Positions 1-7,503 of a stretch of DNA of 64,000 nt are shown piece by piece; positions within the stretch are counted from its first letter, which is position 1, and every line of letters starts with the position of its first letter. The notes beneath the pieces were generated by a model. The model saw only the letters and a list, made by a program, of their open reading frames with translations. It was not told the origin of the DNA and did no database searches. The translations under genes were made by a program, and so were the position numbers. This DNA comes from Hathewaya limosa (GTDB taxonomy: Bacteria > Bacillota > Clostridia > Clostridiales > Clostridiaceae): positions 1-64,000 of the forward strand of contig NZ_JAUSWN010000004.1 of assembly GCF_030815255.1 (NCBI RefSeq). The letters are read 5' to 3'.

Positions 1-17
1 TATATTAATTTTACTAT

Positions 18-47
18 AAATCTTTCACTCTTTCGAGTGGGAGATTT
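18..47 (+). terminator. Rho-independent terminator of an upstream gene outside the window
   Basis: A hairpin with arms AAATCTTTCACTC and GAGTGGGAGATTT around a TTTC loop is followed by a T-rich stretch (ATTTTTTA). It reads as the terminator of a plus-strand gene lying left of the window. Confidence 0.65.
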
Positions 48-63
48 ATTTTTTACGCAAAAA

Positions 64-92
64 GCTGTCGCACTATTTTTTAGTGCGACAGC
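64..92 (-). terminator. Terminator of the dacF-like gene (works in both directions)
   Basis: Perfect 12-bp arms GCTGTCGCACTA and TAGTGCGACAGC enclose a short T loop. T tracts flank it in both orientations. It lies just past the stop of the minus-strand carboxypeptidase gene. Confidence 0.8.
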
Positions 93-102
93 CCCTTTTT
101 TA

Positions 103-1371
103 TTATCTTTTTTTTGATTTCTTTTTTATAATAATAATCATTGTAAATATTAATAATAAACCAATTAAAGTGTAACACAAAGTTTTTAATATTGTAGATG
201 TTGAAGTATAATTTTGGGTTACATCTGTAAGAATATTATGTTCAGGTTCATAATTATCACCGCTTATAAGTTTAAGTGTATAGGTATTATTATTTGATTT
301 AATATTAATATTTTCGATAAAGTCACCTTGTTTTAAACTTTTATCTTTAAGGTTTAGACTATCAAAGTTAACATTTGGTAATTGTATATTATTCTTACTA
401 TTTTTTTTACTAGTTATATATAAATCCGAATCAGATTTAAAATGTAACACCTTATTGTTACTTACTTTATAGGTAAAAAGTTCTTGATCTTTAGAAATAA
501 CTTTGTCAGTTTTAAAAGTATTAAATCCATAATTAAACAAAGCTTTAGAATCTGTATAGAATTGTTTATTAGGATCATGTACAAACGCAGCTATTAGTTT
601 TTGACCATCTTTTTCTGCAAATGTTACATAAGAATGTAATGACTGAATTGTGTAACCGGTTTTTGAAGCTTTGCAAAATTTATTATAGTTAACACTACCA
701 GTATGTATAGCTTTATTACCATTCCATAAAGGTCTATTCTCCTTACTTTTATTAGTAGGAGGAATAATATAACTAGGAGTACTTGCAATTTTTAAATATT
801 CTTCATGCTTTATTAATTCTTTCATGATAAGTGCTAAGTCATGAGCAGTAGTCCTATGTTTATCATCATATAATCCATGTGGATTTACAAAATTAGTATT
901 TTTACATCCTAATGCTTTTGCTCTATTATTCATCATCTCAACAAAGTGTTCTTCTGTTCCACCGATATGTTCTGCAAGAGCGTATGCACAGTCGTTAGCT
1001 GAAGAAAGAAGTAGGGCATATAGAAGATTTTTTACTTTAATTTTTTCCCCTTCAAAAATATAAATTTTTGAACCATCTACACCTTCGCAAGTTTTACTAA
1101 TAGTTGCTTCCTCATCTAGGTTTTTGCAGTTTTCTAAAGTCAGAAGTGCAGTCATTATTTTTGTTGTGGAGGCTGGTGGGAAAGGTTTATCCATATTTTT
1201 ATTATATAATATGTCTCCGCTAATAGCATCCATTAAAATTACTCCGTCTGAAGAAGAGTTTATTGGAGAGTTTTTTTCAGTAGCAAAAGTTAAGTTCATA
1301 TTACAAAAAAGTATAGAACTAACCACATATATACTAACAACTATAGAAAAAAACTTTTTTATTTTTTGCAT
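103..1371 (-). CDS. dacF: D-alanyl-D-alanine carboxypeptidase (DacF type, PBP5-like)
   Basis: Serine DD-carboxypeptidase that trims the terminal D-Ala from peptidoglycan stem peptides outside the membrane. The 422-aa protein has a hydrophobic signal segment (about residues 7-30). The S11 peptidase motifs follow in order: STTK with nucleophile S68 and K71, SAN near residue 128, and KTG in 'ASKTGYT' near residue 238. A C-terminal transmembrane helix with a lysine-rich end anchors it. The ATG at 1371 was preferred because a GGGGG Shine-Dalgarno lies about 12 nt upstream; an in-frame ATG at 1389 overlaps that site. It is divergent from comEA. The family is firm. The sporulation-linked DacF role rather than a vegetative DacA role is inference. 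Confidence 0.9.
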   Translation of the reverse strand: MQKIKKFFSIVVSIYVVSSILFCNMNLTFATEKNSPINSSSDGVILMDAISGDILYNKNMDKPFPPASTTKIMTALLTLENCKNLDEEATISKTCEGVDGSKIYIFEGEKIKVKNLLYALLLSSANDCAYALAEHIGGTEEHFVEMMNNRAKALGCKNTNFVNPHGLYDDKHRTTAHDLALIMKELIKHEEYLKIASTPSYIIPPTNKSKENRPLWNGNKAIHTGSVNYNKFCKASKTGYTIQSLHSYVTFAEKDGQKLIAAFVHDPNKQFYTDSKALFNYGFNTFKTDKVISKDQELFTYKVSNNKVLHFKSDSDLYITSKKNSKNNIQLPNVNFDSLNLKDKSLKQGDFIENINIKSNNNTYTLKLISGDNYEPEHNILTDVTQNYTSTSTILKTLCYTLIGLLLIFTMIIIIKKKSKKR

Positions 1372-1515
1372 AATTAGTTCATCCCCCATATTGGATTTTA
1401 AATAACATAAAAATAGTATATCAAAAATCAGGAATTAATGCGATATTTTTTTAAAAAAATGTCAATAATGTACTATATATGATTAATTTAAATTATTTTA
1501 AGGAGGAAGGAGTTT

Positions 1516-2244
1516 GTGAAAAAAAATAAAAAGATAATAGGTTCTATTGGTATTCTAATAATTTGTATAATTTTATTTTCTGTTGGATATTTTATAAATC
1601 TAAAAAAAGACAATACATATGAAGATATTTTTAAAGATTATGATTTAAATAAAACAGAAATAGTATATAATGCGGATAAAGATAATGGAATGAATGAAAA
1701 AGTGAAAAATAATATGAAAGAATTGGACAATAAAAATAATATAGATGTAAATAAAAATAAAATGGAAGAAGAGAGTGGAGAAAATATAAAGGTTGACATT
1801 AAAGGTGCTATAAAAAACCCTAAAGTATATGCTTTAAAAAAAGGTAGTCGTGTTGAAGATCTTATAAAAAAAGCCGGAGGATTAACAAAAAATGCAGATA
1901 CTATAAGAGTGAATTTATCAAAAAAGTTAATTGATGAAGAAGTAGTATATATTTATTCTAAGGGAGAAAAAAGTAAAGAAGATTTTTTCAATTTTTCTCA
2001 AGGAGTGACGGATTCATCTTTGGAAAATAATGATTCTAAAAAAGATAATAAAAAGATTAACATAAATAAAGCAAATAAGGAAGAATTAAAGACACTATCT
2101 GGTATAGGAGATAGCAAAGCCGATGCTATTATAAAATATAGAGAAGAAAATGGAGGGTTTAAATCTATAAATGATTTGGAAAATGTTTCGGGAATAGGGG
2201 AGAAAACCATTAGTAAATTTATTGATAAGGTGGACATTAATTAA
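1516..2244 (+). CDS. comEA: ComEA-type DNA-binding protein
   Basis: Membrane-anchored DNA receptor of the competence (DNA uptake) machinery. The 242-aa protein starts with a GTG after AAGGAGGAAGG. It has one N-terminal transmembrane segment (about residues 6-27), a charged Asn/Lys-rich linker, a SLBB-like domain (about 90-150, 'VDIKGAIKNPKVY'), and a C-terminal helix-hairpin-helix pair (about 180-242) with the 'INKANKEELKTLSGIG' and 'ENVSGIGEKT' motifs that bind DNA in ComEA. In Bacillus comEA lies directly beside comEC. Here the two are separated by about 8 kb holding the selenocysteine genes. Whether this strain is transformable cannot be judged. Confidence 0.88.
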   Translation: MKKNKKIIGSIGILIICIILFSVGYFINLKKDNTYEDIFKDYDLNKTEIVYNADKDNGMNEKVKNNMKELDNKNNIDVNKNKMEEESGENIKVDIKGAIKNPKVYALKKGSRVEDLIKKAGGLTKNADTIRVNLSKKLIDEEVVYIYSKGEKSKEDFFNFSQGVTDSSLENNDSKKDNKKININKANKEELKTLSGIGDSKADAIIKYREENGGFKSINDLENVSGIGEKTISKFIDKVDIN

Positions 2245-2320
2245 TTATTATTATAAAATATGCTTGAAAGATAATAACATAGTTTAAAGACTTAAAAGAG
2301 AATTTAATGGGGTGATACTT

Positions 2321-3349
2321 ATGAATAAAAGATTAACTGAACTTTCAAAAACTTCAGGATGAGCAGCTAAAATAGGGCCGGAGACCCTTTCAAAAATATT
2401 AAATAAGTTACCTAAAATGGAAGATAGTAATCTTTTAGTAGGTATAGAGACGGCAGATGATGCCGCAGTTTATAAATTAAATGATGAACAGGCAGCTATA
2501 CAAACACTAGACTTTTTTACGCCAGTGGTAGATGATCCTTATACATTTGGACAAATTGCTGCAGCTAATTCTCTAAGTGATGTATATGCCATGGGGGGAA
2601 AACCTACAGTTGCATTAAATATTGTTTGTTTCCCAAATTGTTTAAATATAGAGATTTTAGGAGAAATTTTAAAAGGTGGAGCAGATAAAGTAAAAGAGGC
2701 TGGTGCAGTGGTTATAGGTGGACACTCTGTATCTGATGATGAACCTAAATATGGTTTATCTGTTATGGGACTTGTCCATCCAGATAAAATTCTTAAAAAT
2801 TATGGAGCTAAACCAGGAGATATATTAATTTTAACTAAGCCTTTAGGCACAGGAATTTTGAATACAGCTATTAAAGCAGAGTTAGCATCAAAGGAAGCTT
2901 ATGATAAGGCAGTTAAGATTATGAGTACTTTAAATAGGTATTCAGGGGAAATTATAGTTAAACACAATGTAAATGCTTGTACTGATATAACAGGTTTTGG
3001 AATAATGGGACATTGTTATGAGATGGCAGAGGGTTCTAATGTAACTTTAAAATTATATGGAAATAAAATACCATTTATAGAAGAAGCTAAGGAATATGCA
3101 GAAATGGGATTTGTACCGGCAGGTTCATATAATAATAGAAAATATCTAGAAGGAAAGTATGAAATAATTAATCAACCTCAATGGCTTGAAGATATTTTAT
3201 TTGATCCTCAAACTTCAGGTGGGTTGTTAATTTCTTGTTCTATGGAAGAAGGAGAAAAGATTTTAAGAGAGCTTAATACCCTTGAGATTAAGTCATCTAT
3301 AATAGGAGAAGTATTAGCATTAAAAGATAAATATATAGTTGTAGAATAA
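2321..3349 (+). CDS. selD: Selenide, water dikinase SelD, a selenoprotein with in-frame UGA
   Basis: Makes selenophosphate from selenide and ATP, the selenium donor for Sec-tRNA. An ATG at 2321 behind a GGGGTGAT Shine-Dalgarno opens a frame interrupted only by TGA at 2360-2362 (codon 14), then runs to 3349 (342 residues counting Sec). The local peptide S-G-Sec-A-A-K-I-G-P aligns with the active-site C17 and K20 of E. coli SelD, so the UGA sits exactly at the nucleophile. AIRS-type ATP-binding sequence follows ('ETADDAAVY', 'IGGHSVSDDEPKYG'). A plain ORF finder starts at the Met at 2417 and loses the catalytic segment. selA, selB and tRNA-Sec lie directly downstream, so decoding is available. 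Confidence 0.95.
2374..2388 (+). promoter_or_regulatory. Candidate bacterial SECIS hairpin of selD
   Basis: AGGG and CCCT form a short stem with a 7-nt loop, CCGGAGA. The stem begins 11 nt after the UGA, which from memory is the spacing of the minimal E. coli fdhF element. The loop carries GG, as SelB-bound loops often do. Only four base pairs are certain, so folding is not proven. Confidence 0.5.
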
Positions 3350-3375
3350 TAACTTTATAAAATGGGGGAAGTTAA

Positions 3376-4767
3376 ATGAAAAAGGAACTATTAAGAAATT
3401 TACCTAAAATAGATCAATTATTAGAAGAAGAACAAATAAAAAAATCTATGGAAGGTAAAATGAGAACTCTAGTGGTCCAATCATTAAGAGATGCTATAGA
3501 ATTTTATAGAAATGCTATTTTGAATGATAATATAGATGAATTTTCTAAAGAAGATGTTATAAATAAGGCATTAAACATATTAGAAAGAAAAAATGGTTAT
3601 AAACTAAAAAGAGTTATAAATGCTACAGGAACAGTTATTCATACAAACTTGGGGAGATCAATTCTTACTAAAAAGGCTATAGAGGCTGTAAGTAATATAG
3701 CTGGAAATTATAATAACTTAGAATATGATTTAGAAACTGCTAAAAGAGGTTCTAGATATTCACATATAGAAGAACTTTTGGTAAAAATTACAGGAGCAGA
3801 AGCTGCCATGGTAGTAAATAATAATGCAGCAGCTGTTATGCTTGCTTTAGATACCTTATGTAAAAATAAAGAAGCTATAGTATCTAGAGGAGAATTAGTA
3901 GAAATAGGAGGATCTTTTAGAGTCCCTGAAGTCATGACTTATAGTGGAGCTACGCTTGTAGAGGTTGGAACTACAAATAGAACCCACCTTTGGGATTATG
4001 AGAATAATATTACAGAAAATACTGGAGTACTTTTAAAAGTACATACATCAAATTATAGAATTTTAGGTTTTACAGAAACTGTTCCATTAGAAGAATTAAG
4101 TGCTTTGGGCAGAAAAAAAGGAGTACCTGTATTAGAGGATATAGGTAGTGGTGTTTTAATTGATTTTAACAAATATGGATTTACTTATGAACCAACAATT
4201 CAAGAGAGTTTAAAGAAAGGTGTTGATGTAGTAACATTTAGTGGAGATAAAATGTTAGGTGGACCTCAAGCTGGTATTATTGTTGGTAAAAAAGAATTTA
4301 TAGAAAATATGAAAAAGAATCAATTAACGAGAGCTTTAAGAATAGATAAAATGACTTTAGCGGCATTGGAAGCTACTTTAAAATATTATTTAGATGAAAA
4401 AGAAGCAGTAGAAAATATTCCTACATTAAATATGTTGCTTAAAAATAGGGATATTATAAAAAAGGATGCTATTAGATTAAAGAAAAGATTAAATTCAAAA
4501 ATTAAAACATTTGACTTTAAAATAGAAGAAGATTTTTCTATGGTAGGCGGAGGATCAATGCCTACGGAAAGAATAAAGACCTATGTAATTAAGGTATCTT
4601 CTAACAAATTAAATGCTGAAGAAATTGAAAAAAGATTAAGAGAAAGCAAGACACCAATTATTACAAGAATGTTTAATGGACAAGTAATTTTAGATTTAAG
4701 AACTATTTTTGAAGAAGATTTCAAGACTATTGTAGATGAATTTTTAAAGATAGAAGAATTAATTTAA
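3376..4767 (+). CDS. selA: L-seryl-tRNA(Sec) selenium transferase
   Basis: PLP enzyme that converts Ser-tRNA(Sec) to Sec-tRNA(Sec) using selenophosphate. The 463-aa length is normal for the family. The N-terminal helical tRNA-binding part is followed by the fold-type-I core, with 'INATGTVIHTNLGRS' near residues 81-95 and the PLP-lysine segment 'FSGDKMLGGPQAG' near 289-301. It starts 26 bp after selD with a GGGGGAAG ribosome site and is followed 29 bp later by selB, so selD-selA-selB is one transcription unit. Confidence 0.97.
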   Translation: MKKELLRNLPKIDQLLEEEQIKKSMEGKMRTLVVQSLRDAIEFYRNAILNDNIDEFSKEDVINKALNILERKNGYKLKRVINATGTVIHTNLGRSILTKKAIEAVSNIAGNYNNLEYDLETAKRGSRYSHIEELLVKITGAEAAMVVNNNAAAVMLALDTLCKNKEAIVSRGELVEIGGSFRVPEVMTYSGATLVEVGTTNRTHLWDYENNITENTGVLLKVHTSNYRILGFTETVPLEELSALGRKKGVPVLEDIGSGVLIDFNKYGFTYEPTIQESLKKGVDVVTFSGDKMLGGPQAGIIVGKKEFIENMKKNQLTRALRIDKMTLAALEATLKYYLDEKEAVENIPTLNMLLKNRDIIKKDAIRLKKRLNSKIKTFDFKIEEDFSMVGGGSMPTERIKTYVIKVSSNKLNAEEIEKRLRESKTPIITRMFNGQVILDLRTIFEEDFKTIVDEFLKIEELI

Positions 4768-4796
4768 AGAATAGTTTTAAGGGGAGTAGTGTGCTT

Positions 4797-6704
4797 ATGA
4801 AAAACATAATTATAGGGACAGCAGGACATATTGATCATGGAAAGACAACGTTAATAAAAGCACTTACAGGTAGGCAAACAGATACCTTAAGAGAAGAACA
4901 AGAAAGAGGTATATCTATTAATTTAGGATTTACATTTTTTGATCTTCCATCTAAACGAAGGGCTGGAATTATAGATGTGCCAGGCCATGAGAAATTTATT
5001 AAAAATATGTTAGCAGGGATTAGTGGTATTGATTTAGTTTTGCTTGTTATAGCAGCAGATGAGGGGATTATGCCTCAAACCAAAGAACACTTTGAGATTC
5101 TTCAACTTTTAGACGTTAAAAAGGGAATTATTGTTTTAACGAAAACTGATATGGTAGATAAAGATTGGTTAGAAATGATTGAAGAAGATGTAAAGGAATA
5201 TTTTAAAGGAACATTTTTAGAAAATGCTCATATTCATAAGGTTTCATCAAAAACTAAAGAAGGTATAGATGAACTAGTAAATGATATAGATGAACTTACT
5301 TCTGAAATAAAGTCAAAAGATTTAGAAGGTCATTTTAGATTGCCAGTAGATAGGTCTTTTTCGGTTAGTGGATTTGGTACTGTAGTTACTGGAACAATAC
5401 TTAGTGGAACTGTAAAAGTGGGAGATACTGTAGAAATCTATCCTAAAAAAATTGTAAGTAAAATAAGAAGTATTCAAGTACATGGTGAAAGTAAACAGAT
5501 TGGTGAAGCAGGTCAAAGATGTGCACTGAATATTGCCAATGTTAAATTAAATGATGTAAAAAGAGGGTTTGTTATTTCAGGAGAAAATTTAATGGAACCT
5601 TCTATGATTGTAGATTGTAAGTTATATTATTTAAAAAGTATGGATAAGCCATTACTTAATAGACAAAGAGTAAGATTATATCATGGTACTGATGAAATAC
5701 TATGTAGAGTTATAATTTTGGATCGAGATGAACTAGAACCAGGCGAAAGTGCTTTTGTACAATTAAGATTGGAAAGTGAATTAACTGCCCAAAGAAATGA
5801 TAGATTTGTAATAAGAAGTTATTCACCTATGTATACTATAGGTGGAGGATCAATTATAAGTCCCGTTAGTAAAAAGGCCAAAAGGTTTAATGAGGATTAT
5901 ATAGAAGAGTTAAGATTAAAAGAAAGTGGAAAAACAGAGGGGATTATAGAAAACTCTATCAAAAAGGTTAGTGATACCTTCCCAGGTTTGGCTCAAATTA
6001 TTAAACTATTAGGTAAAAATGAACAAAATATAGAAGAAAAGCTAAAGGAATTAGTAGAACAGAATAAGGTATTAAAACTAAATTCCACTGATAAATCTGT
6101 ATATATCCATAAAGATTATCTTTTAAATAGAATAGAAGAAATAAAAAAACTTTTAGAAATATATCATAAAAATAATCCTTTAAAAATAGGTATGGGTAAA
6201 GAGGAACTTAAAAGTAAAATATTTTCTATGTCATTAAAACAAAAGTTATATGATGAGGTTTTAGGTATATTACAAGAAGAAAAAATAATAAAATTTAGTG
6301 AAAGTTTTGTGTCTCTTTATGATTTCAATGTAAAGTTAAATAAAGAACAGGAGAGAATGAAAGAAAAAATTCTAAGGGCATATGAAGAAGGAAAGTATAA
6401 TCCATTAAAAGTTAATGAACTTGAGGAAACAGAAAAAGATAAGAAAACTTTTAAAATGGTATACACTATGCTTTTGGATAACAAGGAACTTTCTAAAATA
6501 TCAGAAGAGTATATAATTTTAAATAAATATTATATAGCAGGAAAAGATAAGATTGTTAATTTTATAAAAGAAAATGGAAAATTATCTACTTCACAAGGCA
6601 GAGAACTTTTAGATACTAATAGAAAATATGCCGTTGCCTTTTTAGAACATATGGATAATATAAAGGTTACTAAGAGGGTTGAAAATGAAAGAATATTATT
6701 TTAG
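4797..6704 (+). CDS. selB: Selenocysteine-specific elongation factor SelB
   Basis: GTPase that carries Sec-tRNA to UGA codons by binding the SECIS hairpin. The 635-aa protein has the G1 motif 'GHIDHGKTT', G3 'DVPGHEKF' and G4 'TKTD', then EF-Tu-like beta barrels. The C-terminal 250 residues or so are the winged-helix repeats that read the SECIS ('GKLSTSQGRELLDTNRKYAVAFLE' type sequence at the end). The start is either ATG 4797 or GTG 4791, both behind AAGGGGAG. ATG gives better spacing and the usual 'MKNIIIGTAGHIDHG' beginning. tRNA-Sec follows 138 bp downstream. Confidence 0.95.
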   Translation: MKNIIIGTAGHIDHGKTTLIKALTGRQTDTLREEQERGISINLGFTFFDLPSKRRAGIIDVPGHEKFIKNMLAGISGIDLVLLVIAADEGIMPQTKEHFEILQLLDVKKGIIVLTKTDMVDKDWLEMIEEDVKEYFKGTFLENAHIHKVSSKTKEGIDELVNDIDELTSEIKSKDLEGHFRLPVDRSFSVSGFGTVVTGTILSGTVKVGDTVEIYPKKIVSKIRSIQVHGESKQIGEAGQRCALNIANVKLNDVKRGFVISGENLMEPSMIVDCKLYYLKSMDKPLLNRQRVRLYHGTDEILCRVIILDRDELEPGESAFVQLRLESELTAQRNDRFVIRSYSPMYTIGGGSIISPVSKKAKRFNEDYIEELRLKESGKTEGIIENSIKKVSDTFPGLAQIIKLLGKNEQNIEEKLKELVEQNKVLKLNSTDKSVYIHKDYLLNRIEEIKKLLEIYHKNNPLKIGMGKEELKSKIFSMSLKQKLYDEVLGILQEEKIIKFSESFVSLYDFNVKLNKEQERMKEKILRAYEEGKYNPLKVNELEETEKDKKTFKMVYTMLLDNKELSKISEEYIILNKYYIAGKDKIVNFIKENGKLSTSQGRELLDTNRKYAVAFLEHMDNIKVTKRVENERILF

Positions 6705-6799
6705 ATAAGATAAAATTCACCAAATTATTATATAGTATGACAAAAACAATTTAGAAAAGTAAAAAGAATAAAAAAATATGAAAAAAATATAAAATTTTG

Positions 6800-6828
6800 T
6801 TGATAAATAAAAAAAACTATGCTATACT
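6800..6828 (+). promoter_or_regulatory. Promoter of tRNA-Sec
   Basis: A -35 TTGATA (6800-6805), 17-nt spacer and -10 TATACT (6823-6828) with a TGC extension form a good sigma-A promoter about 8 nt before the tRNA. It gives selC its own transcription start apart from selDAB. Confidence 0.75.
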
Positions 6829-6842
6829 ATTTCATGTAGCGA

Positions 6843-6939
6843 GGGGGTAGATAGGTGCTGGTGTGCCTGCCAGTCTTCAAAACTGAGTTGTCGTGCTAAG
6901 ACCACGATGGGTGGGTTCGATTCCCACATACTCCCGCCA
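6843..6939 (+). tRNA. selC: tRNA-Sec (anticodon TCA)
   Basis: The 97-nt tRNA has an anticodon loop CTTCAAA with TCA at 6877-6879, a long extra arm with stem TCGTG/CACGA, a T arm GTGGG-TTCGATT-CCCAC, and encoded CCA at 6937-6939. The acceptor begins GGGGGTA and pairs with TACTCCC with one G-U pair. The discriminator is G, as is usual for this tRNA. Its position right after selB confirms the identity. The 5' end could shift by a base or two. Confidence 0.95.
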
Positions 6940-6954
6940 AATATGACATATTAC

Positions 6955-6997
6955 GACGGACTAGGATACATAATAATGATATCTAGCCCGTCTTTTT
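6955..6997 (+). terminator. Terminator of tRNA-Sec
   Basis: Arms GACGGACTAGGATA and TATCTAGCCCGTC (two imperfect positions) are followed by TTTTTT. Confidence 0.8.
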
Positions 6998-7088
6998 TAA
7001 TATATGTATAACAAAGAATATATATATTAAGTGTATTAAAAATATTAAGAAAAAACAGAAAATAATACAGGTTAATGGAAAAAAGTAG

Positions 7089-7117
7089 TTGACTTGTTAA
7101 TAATATAATGTTAAACT
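7089..7117 (+). promoter_or_regulatory. Promoter of the zinc-ribbon gene
   Basis: -35 TTGACT (7089-7094), 17-nt spacer, -10 TAAACT (7112-7117). This would give a leader of about 90 nt, long enough to contain the complete hairpin at 7151-7206. Confidence 0.5.
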
Positions 7118-7150
7118 AACTTTAAATAAGTAAACATATCCAAGAATCAA

Positions 7151-7206
7151 CTCCTATGTTGGGAGCGAATAATTCTTAGAATGTTCTTAAATCCCAGTTA
7201 TAGGAG
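7151..7206 (+). promoter_or_regulatory. Leader hairpin that pairs the Shine-Dalgarno of the zinc-ribbon gene
   Basis: CTCCTAT (7151-7157) pairs perfectly with ATAGGAG (7200-7206), which contains the ribosome site AGGAGG at 7202-7207. A second stem, TGGGA (7160-7164) with TCCCA (7192-7196), stacks inside it. The start codon is at 7216. The fold would hide the ribosome site, so it is a candidate translational switch or thermometer. The sequence is observed; the regulation is inferred. Confidence 0.55.
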
Positions 7207-7215
7207 GTGCCAATT

Positions 7216-7386
7216 ATGGCAGATAAGAATTTAGTTTGTCAAGATTGTGGAAAGGAATTTGTTTTTACTGAGGGAGAACAAGAATTCTATAAAGAAAAAG
7301 GATTTGAAAACGAACCAAAGAGATGCCCTGATTGTAGAAAATCTAGAAAACAACAAAAAGGAAACTTCAATAAAAAAAATTTTTAG
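7216..7386 (+). CDS. Small zinc-ribbon protein (zf-trcl family)
   Basis: The 56-aa protein begins ADKNLVCQDCGKEF and contains two CxxC pairs ('CQDCGKEF' near residue 8 and 'CPDCRKS' near residue 37), as expected for one structural zinc site, then a basic tail. It resembles the small 'probable zinc-ribbon domain' proteins common in clostridia, whose role is not established to my knowledge. The ATG follows TAGGAGGTGCCAATT. It is a single-gene unit between the tRNA-Sec terminator and its own terminator. The folded leader suggests post-transcriptional control. Confidence 0.85.
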   Translation: MADKNLVCQDCGKEFVFTEGEQEFYKEKGFENEPKRCPDCRKSRKQQKGNFNKKNF

Positions 7387-7395
7387 TAAGCTAGA

Positions 7396-7430
7396 AGCTG
7401 TAAGGTAACTTACGGCTTTTTTATTTTTTT
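7396..7430 (+). terminator. Terminator after the zinc-ribbon gene
   Basis: AGCTGTAAG and CTTACGGCT (one G-U pair) form a 9-bp stem with loop GTAA, followed by a long T run. Confidence 0.8.
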
Positions 7431-7503
7431 GTGAAGAAATAATTATTTTAAACGAATATTAAATATGAAAGAAATTTTTATTAAAATTGAAGGTAGGATA
7501 GAC

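Noticed and set aside
2360..2362. TGA as a true stop making selD a pseudogene
   Set aside because: The UGA is at the exact catalytic Cys/Sec position, with the Sec machinery encoded next to it, and the downstream frame is fully conserved.
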